A stretch of DNA of 64,000 nucleotides from Microbulbifer donghaiensis (GTDB lineage Bacteria; Pseudomonadota; Gammaproteobacteria; Pseudomonadales; Cellvibrionaceae), in contig NZ_FQVA01000001.1 in NCBI RefSeq assembly GCF_900129095.1, positions 620,001 to 684,000 on the forward strand, in the 5' to 3' direction. Positions 1-9,492 of this stretch are shown in pieces. The position numbers were made by a program, and so were the translations under genes. The notes beneath the pieces are model-generated. The model was given only the letters and a program-made list of their open reading frames with translations, was not told the origin of the DNA and did not search any database. Numbering within the stretch: the first letter of the stretch is position 1; every line of letters starts with the position of its first letter.

Positions 1-27
1 TACAAGAGTTTTGTGCGCCAAGCGCGC

Positions 28-537
28 TCAGCGCTTGCCACTCTTGCTCTTGGGTTCGGGATCCGGCACCGCCACCGCGGTATCGGTCTTCACCTCCTGG
101 ATCACCACATAGGTGTGGGTCTCGCGCACTCCGGGGATGGAGGCCAGTTTCTCGCCGAGGAAGCGGCGGTAACCGAGCATGTCTTTGATGCGGATTTTCA
201 CCAGATAGTCGAAACCACCGGCAACCATATGGCACTCCTGCACTTCCTCCAGGCTGGAAACATGCTGGTTGAACGCCTCCAGCGCCTCGGTGGCCGTGTC
301 GGTCAGGGTGACCTGGATATAGACGACGAGGCCGGCGTGCACCTTGAGTGGATCCAGCAGCGCCACGTAGTCGCGGATAAAGCCTTCGCGCTCGAGGCGC
401 TTGACCCGCTCCAGACACGGCGTGGGGCTCAGATTCACCCGCCGCGCCAGCTCCACGTTCGGCAGGCGCCCGTGGCGCTGCAGAATGCGCAGTATCTGCC
501 GGTCGATACGGTCCAGATCTTCCAACTGTCGAGACAT
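28..537 (-). CDS. Lrp/AsnC family transcriptional regulator
   Basis: This 169-residue protein has the two-part Lrp layout. An N-terminal winged helix-turn-helix (about residues 5-65, including LSPTPCLERVKRLEREGFI) binds DNA, and a C-terminal RAM ligand-sensing domain (about 70-150, with ECHMVAGGFDYLVKI) follows. The lysine/serine-rich tail (PEPKSKSGKR) is unusual for the family. It is transcribed away from putA across a 156-bp AT-rich gap. Lrp proteins activate putA in several proteobacteria, so control of proline catabolism in response to an amino acid is the natural inference. The PutA here has no DNA-binding domain of its own, which supports that. The effector is not deducible. Confidence 0.93.
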   Translation of the reverse strand: MSRQLEDLDRIDRQILRILQRHGRLPNVELARRVNLSPTPCLERVKRLEREGFIRDYVALLDPLKVHAGLVVYIQVTLTDTATEALEAFNQHVSSLEEVQECHMVAGGFDYLVKIRIKDMLGYRRFLGEKLASIPGVRETHTYVVIQEVKTDTAVAVPDPEPKSKSGKR

Positions 538-693
538 AGCAACATACCCTACTGGTAATCACGCAAACAGGCGTGATATTTAACCACAAGCGGCGGCAAA
601 ATGGCGATTAATTCTGAACACTTTCGCACATAATCCGGTTTTTTATTCTGGCCCCTAAACACAAAATCTGAGTTACAGAGCTTGGGAGACAAT

Positions 694-3600
694 ATGTCGA
701 CAAACGTCGCCGGCCAATTCACCAAAGAGTTGCACAGCGCCCGCCAGCGGGCCCACGAGTATTTGCACGCCGACGAAAACCGGTGCGTCAGCGAACTGCT
801 GGCCGCGCCCCGGCCCAGTGACAGCCTGCGCAAGAAGATCCTCAATACTTCGCGCGAGCTGGTGCGCCATTCCCGCCAGCACCGCAGCAAGCGCGGCACT
901 TTAGATGCCTTCCTGCAGCAGTTCGGCCTGTCCAACAAGGAAGGCGTGGCCCTGATGTGTCTGGCGGAGTCCCTGCTCCGGGTACCGGATGCGGATACTG
1001 CCGACAAATTGATCGCCGAGAAAGTGCATTCCGGCAACTGGTCCAGCCATCGTGGCCAATCTGACTCACTGTTCGTGAATGCCTCCACCTGGGGCCTGAT
1101 GCTGACCGGCAACATCGTCGAGCTGGATCCGGACATCACCGAAAAGCCCTCCCACTGGATGAAGCGCCTGGTCAGCCGCATCGGTGAGCCGATGGTGCGC
1201 ACCTCCATGATGCAGGCGATGAAGATCATGGGTGGCCAGTACGTACTGGGCCGCACCATCGAAGAAGCCCTGAAACGCGGGCCGGCGGAAAACCTGCCCG
1301 GCACCCGCTTCTCCTTCGATATGCTCGGCGAAGGCGCCCGCACCATGGCGGACGCGGAGCGCTACTTCGACGCCTACATGATGGCCATCGAAACCATCGG
1401 CAAGAACAACGACAAGCGCGACGTGGTCGAGGCCAATGGCATCTCCATCAAGCTGTCCGCCCTGCACCCGCGCTACAGCGTGCTGCAGCACGACCGCGTG
1501 ATGAACGAACTGCTGCCCCAGGTAAAGCGCCTGTGTGTGGCGGCCGCCAAATACGACATGGGCCTGAATATCGACGCGGAAGAGGCCGAGCGTTTAGATG
1601 TATCGCTGGACATCTTTGAAGCCCTGGCCCGCGATCCGGAACTGAAGGACTGGCAGGGTCTCGGCTTCGTGCTGCAGGCCTACCAGAAACGCGCGCCGCA
1701 CGTGGCCGACTGGCTGATCGCGCTGGGCCGCGACTCCGGCCGCAAGCTGATGGTGCGCCTGGTGAAAGGTGCCTACTGGGACTCCGAGATCAAGCACGCC
1801 CAGCAGATGGGCCTGTCCGACTACCCGGTATACACGCGCAAATGCCACACCGACCTCTCCTACCAGGTGTGCGCGCAGAAACTGCTGGATGCCCGCGATG
1901 CCATCTACCCGCAGTTCGCCACCCACAACGCCTACACCGTTGGCCTGATCCTGGAAATGGCCGGCGACAGCGATGACTACGAGTTCCAGCGCCTGCACGG
2001 CATGGGTCACCTGCTCTACGCCCAGCTGGAAGAAGTGCACGGCAAGCGCGTACCGGTGCGGGTCTATGCCCCGGTCGGCGCGCACAAAGACCTGCTGCCC
2101 TACCTGGTGCGCCGCCTGCTCGAGAACGGCGCCAACAGCTCGTTCGTCAACCGCTTTATGGACGAGAAGACCCCGATCGAAGAACTGGTGCAGGACACCC
2201 TCGAGCTGAGCGAGGCCTGCAACCCCTATCGCCACCCGCAAATCCCGGTACCGGAGGACATTTATATGGGCGCAGAGGCTCTGCCACGCAAGAATTCACA
2301 CGGCATCGAACTGACCGACCCGCAGGCGGTAGAGCCGCTGCTGGCTGCCGTGGACAAAGCGCGCGGCAAGCACTTCCTCGGCGGCCCGATCGTGGACGGC
2401 GTCATGGGCAAGTCCGAAGAACCCGTAGTCAACCCGGCTACTGGAGAGCTTGTGGGCCACACCGCCAACACCGACAAGCACCTGATCGACCAGGCTTACG
2501 CCTCTGCGAACGAAGCGCAGATCGCCTGGGACCGCCTCGGCGGCGAGGCGCGGGCGAAGATTCTCGACAAGATCGCCGATCTGTACGAGAAGCACATGAA
2601 TGACCTGGTCGCGCTGATCTGCCTGGAAGCCGGCCGCACCCTGAACGATGGCGTCTCCGAAGTGCGCGAAGCGATAGACTTCTGTCGCTACTACGCCAAC
2701 GGCGCGCGCAAGCACTTCAGTGAGCCGACCGAACTGCCGGGCCCCACCGGTGAAGAAAACCGGCTGTACCTGAGCGGCCGCGGTGTCTTCGTCGCCATCA
2801 GCCCGTGGAACTTCCCGCTGGCCATCTTTACCGGCCAGGTGGTCGCGGCACTGGCGGCGGGCAACACGGTGCTGGCGAAGCCGGCCGAGCAGACCCCGCT
2901 GATCGCCGCGCACGCGATCGAACTGATGCACGAAGCCGGTGTACCGAGCAAAGTGCTGCACCTGATCACCGGTACCGGCGCCGCCGTAGGCGCGCCGCTG
3001 ATCGAAGACCCGCGCCTGTCCGGTGTCGTCTTCACCGGCTCCACCGAGACCGCGCGCCTGATCAACAAGCAGCTGGCCGATAAAGAAGGCCCGATCACCC
3101 CGCTGATCGCCGAGACCGGCGGCCAGAACGTGATGATCGTCGACTCCACCGCCCTGCCCGAGCAGGTGGTGGACGACGTGATCCAGTCGGCATTCCTCAG
3201 CGCCGGCCAACGCTGCTCCGCCCTGCGCATCCTGTGCGTGCAGGACGTGATTGCGGACAACCTGCTGAACATGCTCAAGGGTGCCTGCGAGGAACTGACC
3301 CTCGGCGACCCGTCCAAGCTGGAAACCGATATCGGTCCGGTCATCGACGAGAAAGCCCTGGGCCTGCTGGAAGCCCACCGCGAGCGCATGCAGCAGGAAG
3401 CCAAGCCGCTGTTCGCATTTGACGAAGCCAGAAAGCCGGCAAATGGCACCTTCTTCGGCCCGCAGGTGGTGGAGATCGAAGACTTCTCGCTGCTCAAGCG
3501 CGAAGTGTTTGGCCCCTTCCTGCACGTAGTGCGCTTCAAGGCGGAAGAGCTGGAAGACGTGATCCGCCGCATCAACGCCACCGGCTACGGCCTGACCTTC

Positions 3601-3852
3601 GGCCTGCACTCCCGCATCGAGGGCCGCGCAAGCGCAGTGTTCAAGCGCGTAAACGTGGGCAACTGCTACGTGAACCGCGATATGGTTGGCGCGGTCGTGG
3701 GCGTGAACCCGTTCGGCGGCACCGGCCTGTCCGGTACCGGCCCCAAGGCGGGCGGCCCGCACTACCTGTTCCGCTTCGCCAATGAGAAGACCAAGACGGT
3801 CAACGTCGTGGCCACTGGCGGTAACACGCAGCTGTTTACCCTGGGCGAGTAA
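694..3852 (+). CDS. putA: Bifunctional proline dehydrogenase / L-glutamate gamma-semialdehyde dehydrogenase PutA
   Basis: PutA oxidises proline to glutamate in two steps, FAD-dependent proline dehydrogenase and NAD-dependent P5C dehydrogenase, passing electrons to membrane quinone. I start it at the ATG at 694, preceded by GGGAG, rather than the in-frame TTG at 682; this gives 1052 residues. The dehydrogenase barrel contains the family motif VKGAYWD (GAYWD about 359-363). The aldehyde dehydrogenase half has SPWNFP, VFTGST, the glutamate of ETGGQN (about 807) and the catalytic cysteine of GQRCSALR (about 841). The N-terminus lacks the ribbon-helix-helix repressor domain of the 1320-residue E. 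coli protein, so this is a short, non-autoregulatory PutA. The divergent Lrp gene probably regulates it. Confidence 0.97.
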   Translation: MSTNVAGQFTKELHSARQRAHEYLHADENRCVSELLAAPRPSDSLRKKILNTSRELVRHSRQHRSKRGTLDAFLQQFGLSNKEGVALMCLAESLLRVPDADTADKLIAEKVHSGNWSSHRGQSDSLFVNASTWGLMLTGNIVELDPDITEKPSHWMKRLVSRIGEPMVRTSMMQAMKIMGGQYVLGRTIEEALKRGPAENLPGTRFSFDMLGEGARTMADAERYFDAYMMAIETIGKNNDKRDVVEANGISIKLSALHPRYSVLQHDRVMNELLPQVKRLCVAAAKYDMGLNIDAEEAERLDVSLDIFEALARDPELKDWQGLGFVLQAYQKRAPHVADWLIALGRDSGRKLMVRLVKGAYWDSEIKHAQQMGLSDYPVYTRKCHTDLSYQVCAQKLLDARDAIYPQFATHNAYTVGLILEMAGDSDDYEFQRLHGMGHLLYAQLEEVHGKRVPVRVYAPVGAHKDLLPYLVRRLLENGANSSFVNRFMDEKTPIEELVQDTLELSEACNPYRHPQIPVPEDIYMGAEALPRKNSHGIELTDPQAVEPLLAAVDKARGKHFLGGPIVDGVMGKSEEPVVNPATGELVGHTANTDKHLIDQAYASANEAQIAWDRLGGEARAKILDKIADLYEKHMNDLVALICLEAGRTLNDGVSEVREAIDFCRYYANGARKHFSEPTELPGPTGEENRLYLSGRGVFVAISPWNFPLAIFTGQVVAALAAGNTVLAKPAEQTPLIAAHAIELMHEAGVPSKVLHLITGTGAAVGAPLIEDPRLSGVVFTGSTETARLINKQLADKEGPITPLIAETGGQNVMIVDSTALPEQVVDDVIQSAFLSAGQRCSALRILCVQDVIADNLLNMLKGACEELTLGDPSKLETDIGPVIDEKALGLLEAHRERMQQEAKPLFAFDEARKPANGTFFGPQVVEIEDFSLLKREVFGPFLHVVRFKAEELEDVIRRINATGYGLTFGLHSRIEGRASAVFKRVNVGNCYVNRDMVGAVVGVNPFGGTGLSGTGPKAGGPHYLFRFANEKTKTVNVVATGGNTQLFTLGE

Positions 3853-3873
3853 GCGGCCGCCGCAATAGCTTGC

Positions 3874-3907
3874 CCTGAAAGGGCGAACCATCCGATTCGC
3901 CCTCAGG
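3874..3907 (+). terminator. Hairpin just after putA, without a T-run
   Basis: Arms CCTG-AA-AGGGCGAA and TTCGCCCT-CAGG pair around an 8-nt loop, 21 bases after the putA stop. No T-run follows, so it is a weak terminator or a 3'-end stabiliser. Its left arm and loop begin GGGCGAACCAT, which recurs in the stronger terminator at 4132. Confidence 0.45.
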
Positions 3908-3947
3908 TTGCTGACAAAGTTGCGCAGTCGAAATTTAAGGCAAAGTG

Positions 3948-4072
3948 CTAGGACGAGCATTTCGAACCGTCGGCGACAGGGCCGAAGGCGCCGCGAATGC
4001 CTGCAGCGGCCGGACCGTCGCCGCCGGAGCTTACAGGGATGTATTCACAGCGTTTCGAAATGCTCGTCCTAG
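3948..4072. repeat. 125-bp MITE-like element with 19-bp terminal inverted repeats
   Basis: The ends CTAGGACGAGCATTTCGAA (3948-3966) and TTCGAAATGCTCGTCCTAG (4054-4072) are perfect inverted repeats, and the match continues outward imperfectly. The GC-rich interior (3979-4041) contains GGGCCGAAGGCGCCG and ends near CAGGGATG; closely similar sequence recurs at 40751-40816. It has no coding capacity. The 437-bp gap between putA and cyoA otherwise holds two hairpins and no supportable gene. A non-autonomous or REP-type intergenic element is likely; no transposase is visible. Confidence 0.7.
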
Positions 4073-4131
4073 TGCTTGGCCGCCACCGCACCAGCTCAGA
4101 ACGGAATGCGGGGTTTATCAACAGTCTGAGG

Positions 4132-4156
4132 GCGAACCATATGGTTCGCTTTTTTT
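4132..4156 (+). terminator. Rho-independent terminator of putA
   Basis: The perfect palindrome GCGAACCATATGGTTCGC (4132-4149) is followed directly by seven T residues (4150-4156). It lies 280 bases beyond the putA stop, past the small repeat element, suggesting that element was inserted between putA and its terminator. Confidence 0.82.
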
Positions 4157-4289
4157 GTCTGGCACCTCATCAACCCTACCGAACGAACACCATAGGAAGG
4201 TCTTTACTGTATAGCGAGCTGCGGGAAAGTAGCGCGCCGCCGCTTGCAACAGTCTGTTGCGTGAAAACTCGACCCAGTCTGCCGGAACC

Positions 4290-5102
4290 ATGTCAGCAAT
4301 GGATAGCTGTCACCTGATACGCACACCCATTCTCCACCCCGCGGGGCCTGTGGCACTCGCCGAGCGCGACCTGCTCCTCAGCGCGGTGCTGATCATGTTG
4401 ATCGTGATAGTGCCGGTCTTCGCGATGACTTTTCTGTTCGTATGGCGTTACCGTGCCACCGGCGGGCGCGGGCGCTACACGCCGAACTGGACCTATTCCG
4501 CCGGGGTCGACGCCGTTGTATGGCTGGTTCCGGCAGCAATTGTCGTGAGCCTCAGCATCCTGTTATGGCGCGAGACACACGCACTGGATCCTTACCGACC
4601 ACTGCCATCAGACAGGGAGCCACTGCAGGTCGAAGCCATTGCGCAGGACTGGAAGTGGCTGTTTATCTATCCCGAACAGGACATTGCTACAGTCAATGAA
4701 CTGGTATTTCCAGCCGGCCGCCCACTGAGTATCCGGATCACCTCCGACACGGTAATGAACGCCTTTTTTATTCCCGCACTGGGCGGTCAGATCTACGCCA
4801 TGGCCGGGATGCAGACACGACTCAACCTTCTTGCCGATCGACCGGGGTGTTTCCGCGGGCGCAATATGCAGTACAGCGGCGATGGCTTTCCCGAACAGCA
4901 CTTCGCCGCACATGCGCTACCCACTGCGGAGTTTGGCGAATGGGTCAACAGGGTTCGACAGTCGCCCGCAAGGCTGGACAAACGCGCCTACCTGGCGCTG
5001 GCCGCCCCGAGTATCGGCCACCCCGTCGGCTACTATTCCGGTGTTGCACCGGGGCTTTTCGACCACGTCATCGCGAAATACGCCGGCGGCCACACACAAT
5101 AA
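4290..5102 (+). CDS. cyoA: Cytochrome bo3-type ubiquinol oxidase subunit II
   Basis: This is subunit II of a quinol-oxidising haem-copper oxidase. Two transmembrane segments (about residues 25-50 and 70-95) precede the periplasmic cupredoxin-like domain with the CyoA-type segments DWKWLFIYPEQ and MAGMQTRLNLLA. The CuA ligands of cytochrome c oxidases are absent, as expected for a quinol oxidase. The ATG at 4290 gives 270 residues. An in-frame TTG at 4257 would extend it but still supplies no hydrophobic signal. The protein therefore lacks the lipoprotein signal peptide and lipobox of E. coli CyoA, although the next stretch (HPAGPVALAERDLLL) aligns with the sequence after that lipobox. It heads cyoABCD, 15 bp before cyoB. 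Confidence 0.93.
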   Translation: MSAMDSCHLIRTPILHPAGPVALAERDLLLSAVLIMLIVIVPVFAMTFLFVWRYRATGGRGRYTPNWTYSAGVDAVVWLVPAAIVVSLSILLWRETHALDPYRPLPSDREPLQVEAIAQDWKWLFIYPEQDIATVNELVFPAGRPLSIRITSDTVMNAFFIPALGGQIYAMAGMQTRLNLLADRPGCFRGRNMQYSGDGFPEQHFAAHALPTAEFGEWVNRVRQSPARLDKRAYLALAAPSIGHPVGYYSGVAPGLFDHVIAKYAGGHTQ

Positions 5103-5117
5103 TTCACGGAGACACGC

Positions 5118-7097
5118 ATGCTGGGAAGGCTGAGCACCGACGCCCTGCCCTTTTACAGCTGGGTAGCGCTGAGCGGTGCGGTGATCACGGTAGTGACTTT
5201 CATTGCGGTAATCGGCTTGATTACCCGCTTCGGCAAATGGGGCTACCTATGGCGTGAATGGCTGACCAGCCTCGATCACAAGCGTATCGGTATCATGTAC
5301 GTGTTACTGGCGCTGGTGATGTTGCTGCGCGGTTTTGTCGATGCGGCGATGATGCGCGCGCAGCAGGCCGTGGCGCATAACTCCGACGGCTACCTGCCGC
5401 CCGAGCATTTCGACCAGATTTTCAGCTCGCACGGCACCATCATGGTGTTTTTTATGGCGATGCCGTTTCTGACGGGGCTGATCAATATCATCATGCCCCA
5501 GCAGATAGGCGCGCGCGATGTCGCTTTTCCTTTCCTGAATTCCGCCAGCCTGGGCCTGACCGCTGCCGGCGCCGGTCTGGTATTGATTTCACTGGTGATC
5601 GGCCGTTTCTCCACCGCGGGATGGACAGGCTATCCCCCCTACTCCGGTGTAACGACGAATCCCGGTGTCGGTGTCGATTACTGGATATGGGCAATTCAGT
5701 TAAGCGGTATCGGCACCACGCTTTCCGGAATCAACTTTATCGTCACCATTCTCAAGCGGCGTGCGCCGGGTATGACGCTGCTGCGAATGCCCCTTTTCTG
5801 TTGGACCACGCTCGCATCCAGCACACTGATGATTTTCGCTTTTCCCGCCCTGACGGTGGCCACGGCACTACTCGCCCTGGATCGCGTTTTCGGCATGCAT
5901 TTCTTTACCAATGCCGACGGCGGCAACCTGATGAACTACATCAACCTGTTCTGGATTTGGGGGCACCCGGAGGTATATATCCTGATCCTTCCCGCCTTCG
6001 GCATTTACTCCCAGGTCGTCGCCAACTTTTCCGCGAAAAGCCTGTTTGGCTACAAGTCCCTGGTGTTTGCCACCATGGCGATCGCCCTGCTGTCATTTAC
6101 CGTGTGGCTGCACCACTTTTTCACCATGGGCGCGAGCGCCAACGTGAATGCCTTTTTCGGCATCGCCACCATGGTGATCGCCGTTCCCACCGGAGTAAAA
6201 GTCTTCGACTGGTTGCTGACGATGTTTCGCGGGCGCATCACATTCCACCCCGCCATGCTGTGGACGCTGGGCTTTATCGTGACTTTCGTCATCGGCGGCA
6301 TGACCGGCGTGCTGCTGGCGCTGCCCCCGGCGGATTACCTGATGCACAACTCGACTTTCCTGGTGGCGCATTTCCATAACATGCTGATCCCCGGCGCACT
6401 GTTCGGCTACCTGGCCGGCTATATGTACTGGTTCCCGAAGGCGTTCGGGTTCACTCTGGACCAGCGCTGGGGCAAGCGGGCTTTCTGGTGCTGGATAATC
6501 GGCTTCTACCTGGCATTCATGCCGCTCTATGCGCTCGGCTTTATGGGCATGGCGCGACGTATGGAACACTATGAAATCGCCGCCTGGCAGCCGTTCCTGG
6601 TGACCGCAGCGCTGGGAGCCACCGTGATCGCCATCGGGCTCGCCTGCCTGGCAATCCAGTTGCTGGTCAGTATCCGCAATCGCGCGAATAATCGCGATCT
6701 CACCGGTGACCCCTGGGACGGCCGCACCCTGGAGTGGCTCACGACTTCCCCACCGGCCCCCTACAATTTCGCGCTGATACCGCACGTGCACCACTTCGAT
6801 GCCTTTCACGAGATGAAACTGCGCGGTGTCGCCTATACCCGGCCGACTCGCTACGAAGATATCCTACTGCCCAGGAACACCGGTGCGGGTGTGGTGCTGG
6901 GTGGTTTCGCATTTATCTTCGGGTTTGCTGTGGTCTGGCATATCTGGTGGGCGGCCATCGCGGCTCTCGTTGGTATTCTGGTGACGGTCATAGCACGCAG
7001 CTTTTGCGACAGGATAGAGTTCCTGGTGCCCGCCAGTGAGATTGAAGAGATAGAAAACCGCCGCTTTCTCAATCTGAGTAAAGGGAATGCGCTGTGA
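5118..7097 (+). CDS. cyoB: Cytochrome bo3-type ubiquinol oxidase subunit I
   Basis: The catalytic haem-copper subunit, 659 residues, with the many membrane helices expected and the length of E. coli CyoB. The segment [12 protein letters not shown] carries a CuB histidine and the cross-linked tyrosine; the HHFFTMG segment carries the other two CuB histidines; [12 protein letters not shown] holds haem-ligand histidines. It reduces oxygen to water and pumps protons. The stop overlaps the GTG of cyoC, indicating translational coupling. The C-terminal extension (about 560-659) is typical of bo3-type subunit I. Confidence 0.97.
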   Translation: MLGRLSTDALPFYSWVALSGAVITVVTFIAVIGLITRFGKWGYLWREWLTSLDHKRIGIMYVLLALVMLLRGFVDAAMMRAQQAVAHNSDGYLPPEHFDQIFSSHGTIMVFFMAMPFLTGLINIIMPQQIGARDVAFPFLNSASLGLTAAGAGLVLISLVIGRFSTAGWTGYPPYSGVTTNPGVGVDYWIWAIQLSGIGTTLSGINFIVTILKRRAPGMTLLRMPLFCWTTLASSTLMIFAFPALTVATALLALDRVFGMHFFTNADGGNLMNYINLFWIWGHPEVYILILPAFGIYSQVVANFSAKSLFGYKSLVFATMAIALLSFTVWLHHFFTMGASANVNAFFGIATMVIAVPTGVKVFDWLLTMFRGRITFHPAMLWTLGFIVTFVIGGMTGVLLALPPADYLMHNSTFLVAHFHNMLIPGALFGYLAGYMYWFPKAFGFTLDQRWGKRAFWCWIIGFYLAFMPLYALGFMGMARRMEHYEIAAWQPFLVTAALGATVIAIGLACLAIQLLVSIRNRANNRDLTGDPWDGRTLEWLTTSPPAPYNFALIPHVHHFDAFHEMKLRGVAYTRPTRYEDILLPRNTGAGVVLGGFAFIFGFAVVWHIWWAAIAALVGILVTVIARSFCDRIEFLVPASEIEEIENRRFLNLSKGNAL

Positions 7098-7693
7098 GAC
7101 TAGCGACAGGCGCGGCCAGCTTGCTGCCGGAACCCGAAGCCTACGAACAGAGGGCACTGGGCTTCTGGCTGTACCTGATGAGTGATGCGATTATCTTCGC
7201 CCTGCTGTTTGCCACCTACCTGGTGATGGTCGACAACACCGCGGGCGGTCCCGGTGGGCAATCCCTGTTTCACCTCGCACACACTTTTGGCGAAACACTG
7301 TTACTGCTTACCAGCAGCCTCACTTTTGGGCTCGCATCCTTGGCGCTGGACGCCGGCAGCCGCAGTAAGGTTATCGCCTGGCTCGCTGTCACCTTTCTAT
7401 TCGGTCTCGGATTTCTTGCGATGGAATTGTTCGAGTTCCGCGACATGCTGGCGGTGGGAGCCGGACCGCAGCGCAGCGGATTTCTATCCGCATTTTTCAC
7501 ACTGGTGGGCACCCATGGACTGCATGTGAGCGCCGGACTCCTGTTTATTCTGGTAATGATCTGCCAGGTCGCAGTCAAGGGCCTGGCCGCTCCGGTTGCT
7601 TCCCGCCTGCTCAGACTTGGATTTTTCTGGCACTTTCTCGACATTGTCTGGATCGGCATTTTTTCCGTGGTATACCTGCCGGCACTTCTATGA
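7094..7693 (+). CDS. cyoC: Cytochrome bo3-type ubiquinol oxidase subunit III
   Basis: This 199-residue integral membrane protein has about five helices and the subunit III opening [19 protein letters not shown], plus the conserved [11 protein letters not shown] segment. It starts at a GTG that overlaps the cyoB stop (GTGA). Subunit III stabilises the oxidase complex. The order between cyoB and cyoD is the standard one. Confidence 0.95.
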   Translation: MRLATGAASLLPEPEAYEQRALGFWLYLMSDAIIFALLFATYLVMVDNTAGGPGGQSLFHLAHTFGETLLLLTSSLTFGLASLALDAGSRSKVIAWLAVTFLFGLGFLAMELFEFRDMLAVGAGPQRSGFLSAFFTLVGTHGLHVSAGLLFILVMICQVAVKGLAAPVASRLLRLGFFWHFLDIVWIGIFSVVYLPALL

Positions 7694-7718
7694 ATATTTC
7701 TACAGAACGAATACCGCA

Positions 7719-8036
7719 ATGAAAGATACCGGCGCGCCTGAAAAACGCAGGTCGAACACCTATGCCGCCGGCTACGTACTGGCCCTGCTACTGACAGCCA
7801 TTCCATTTGGGCTGGCAGCGACAAATCTGGTTCCCCGTGCCACGGCCCTGGCAATAATCGCAATCGCGGCAATTCTGCAGATTTTGGTTCACCTGCGTTA
7901 TTTCCTGCATCTCCGCTTGCGTGCCACCGCACCGGAAAGGATCCTGGCCCTCGCCTTCGCCGGTATTCTGATTCTGATCATGATCGGCGGCAGTCTCTGG
8001 ATCATGTTCGACCTGCATCACCGCATGTGGATTTGA
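7719..8036 (+). CDS. cyoD: Cytochrome bo3-type ubiquinol oxidase subunit IV
   Basis: A 105-residue protein with three hydrophobic helices, close to the 109 residues of E. coli CyoD. The HLRYFLHL segment between helices two and three and the WIMFDLHHRMW end are family features. I chose the ATG at 7719; longer in-frame starts lie inside cyoC and read as noise. No cyoE (haem O synthase) follows, so the cluster depends on a farnesyltransferase encoded elsewhere. Confidence 0.9.
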   Translation: MKDTGAPEKRRSNTYAAGYVLALLLTAIPFGLAATNLVPRATALAIIAIAAILQILVHLRYFLHLRLRATAPERILALAFAGILILIMIGGSLWIMFDLHHRMWI

Positions 8037-8130
8037 TAAAGTGCCGCGCAATATTGCGGATAGTTATTAAGCGTTAGCGATTGGGCTGCTTATGGCTATT
8101 CGTAGAACCCCGATCTCCGGGAGGCCAAGC

Positions 8131-8160
8131 AAAAAAAAAGAGCCGGGGGTTGCCCGGCTC
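8131..8160 (-). terminator. Rho-independent terminator for the leftward lipoprotein gene
   Basis: On the minus strand GAGCCGGG-CAACC-CCCGGCTC is followed by a run of nine T residues (A-run 8131-8139 on the plus strand). It sits between the convergent cyoD and the lipoprotein gene at 8235 and clearly serves the minus strand. Confidence 0.85.
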
Positions 8161-8234
8161 AAGCCAAGTCCTGTGAGGTTTGCCGAATATCAGAGGACGT
8201 TCATGCTTGTTTGACCTTGCTGTTCAAAAAAAGA

Positions 8235-8630
8235 TCAATTCAATACGCGATATCCGCGACCGAGCAGACAGTTTCTGGCGACCCGCTCGGCTTCGACATT
8301 GGCACTGGTCACGCCGGACACCCCGCCCATTATCGCACCGGCCCCGGCGCCGGCGGCCGCCGCGCTGCTGCTGTCACCAATGATCGCGCCCAGCGCGCCA
8401 CCGAGCAGCGCACCGCCGGCGGCACGGGTCGCACCCCGGCGCCCCTCATCGGCGCGTGCCGCATAGGAAAGCGCTCTGCAGTCCGCCAGGTCTGCCTGGT
8501 ACTGCTGCATATTCACGCCATAGGTATCGATAATGATGCCGCCGGCGCCAGGCACCTGCTCCGGTTGGGCCGCACAGCCACACAGCATGGCAGCGCTGAG
8601 ACCGACGGCCGCCATCAATCCGAACTTCAT
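8235..8630 (-). CDS. Glycine-zipper outer-membrane lipoprotein
   Basis: The 131-residue product starts at the ATG at 8630, preceded by AGAGGAG. A lipoprotein signal ends in the lipobox LCGC, with the cysteine near residue 19. The mature part contains an alanine/glycine-rich zipper (GGALLGGALGAIIGD, then GAGAGAIMGGVSG), as in small glycine-zipper lipoproteins that associate with the outer membrane. It may be the last gene of the leftward operon, but a 157-bp gap separates it from the preceding gene, so independent transcription is equally possible. Molecular function is unknown. Confidence 0.8.
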   Translation of the reverse strand: MKFGLMAAVGLSAAMLCGCAAQPEQVPGAGGIIIDTYGVNMQQYQADLADCRALSYAARADEGRRGATRAAGGALLGGALGAIIGDSSSAAAAGAGAGAIMGGVSGVTSANVEAERVARNCLLGRGYRVLN

Positions 8631-8787
8631 CAGAGGCTCCTCTCTACCTGGACACCGCCCATCCAATCCCGCAGATCGGCCGGGAATGTCGCCTAGTTCT
8701 TCTTTAGGTTTAGCTGTTGGTAGAAGAGCGCGCCAGCCAGGCGCTGAGGAAATTTCGACTTTTCGGTCAGCTCAGAGAGGAAAAACC

Positions 8788-9492
8788 CTAGTCGTAGCGA
8801 TAGTCAATCTGCAGCCGCTGGTTCTGTCCCTGTTCATCGAGCAGATTGACCACCCCCTCGAAGAATTGCAGGCGCCGGCTATCAGCGCTGTATTCCAGGT
8901 AGAGGTCACCAGCGAAGAAGCGCAGCAACGGCTGTGCCAAATCAACCCGCAAGCACACCTTGCCTGTTTCGTTCCCGCGGCAATTAACCTTCCGTGCGCG
9001 CAGCGCGATCGCACGTCCGTGAATCGGGGAAGCAAAGTTGAACTCCAACCTGTCTCCGGCCAACAGGCTCTCCCAGTTTTTGCGCACGAAAGCGTCGAAC
9101 CCGGCATCAATCACATCGATGGTGGTTTGCCCGACTAGCGCGCTCTCCCAATCGGCGGCAGCCGAGGCCCGGTATCGCATCTGCCACTGCCCGTCCCTGT
9201 TGCGGACTTCACGCTCCTCGCCAAGCCGGTAGTCGCGCTGTAATACTTCCGGTCTCGGACTGTTGCGCGCCGGCTCTGTCTCTCCGGTGAAAAGAATTTT
9301 CTCGGCGATACGAAAACCCTGCGGGCTGTAATACAGAACACGGGTACTTTGGTTTTCCGTAGGAAGGAAATACTCGCAATACATCAGCGCGCCGCTGCGC
9401 GGATCCCGGGCCAGTCCGGTTACCTGAGTTTCGCCCTCATAGCCGCAGTGGGCCGCCGCACCCAGGGCCGCAGCGGCGAACAGACTAAGCAT
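8788..9492 (-). CDS. Unrecognised exported protein of the membrane-lipid operon
   Basis: A 234-residue protein I do not recognise by family. It opens with a short hydrophobic leader (MLSLFAAAALGAAAHC) that looks like a signal peptide, and the rest is soluble and probably beta-rich, with repeated polar strands and scattered cysteines. Its start overlaps the DUF2878 stop by 8 bp, so it is the distal member of the lipid-modification operon. In related loci a periplasmic partner protein often occupies this position. A periplasmic or envelope role is inferred only from the signal and context. Confidence 0.72.
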   Translation of the reverse strand: MLSLFAAAALGAAAHCGYEGETQVTGLARDPRSGALMYCEYFLPTENQSTRVLYYSPQGFRIAEKILFTGETEPARNSPRPEVLQRDYRLGEEREVRNRDGQWQMRYRASAAADWESALVGQTTIDVIDAGFDAFVRKNWESLLAGDRLEFNFASPIHGRAIALRARKVNCRGNETGKVCLRVDLAQPLLRFFAGDLYLEYSADSRRLQFFEGVVNLLDEQGQNQRLQIDYRYD

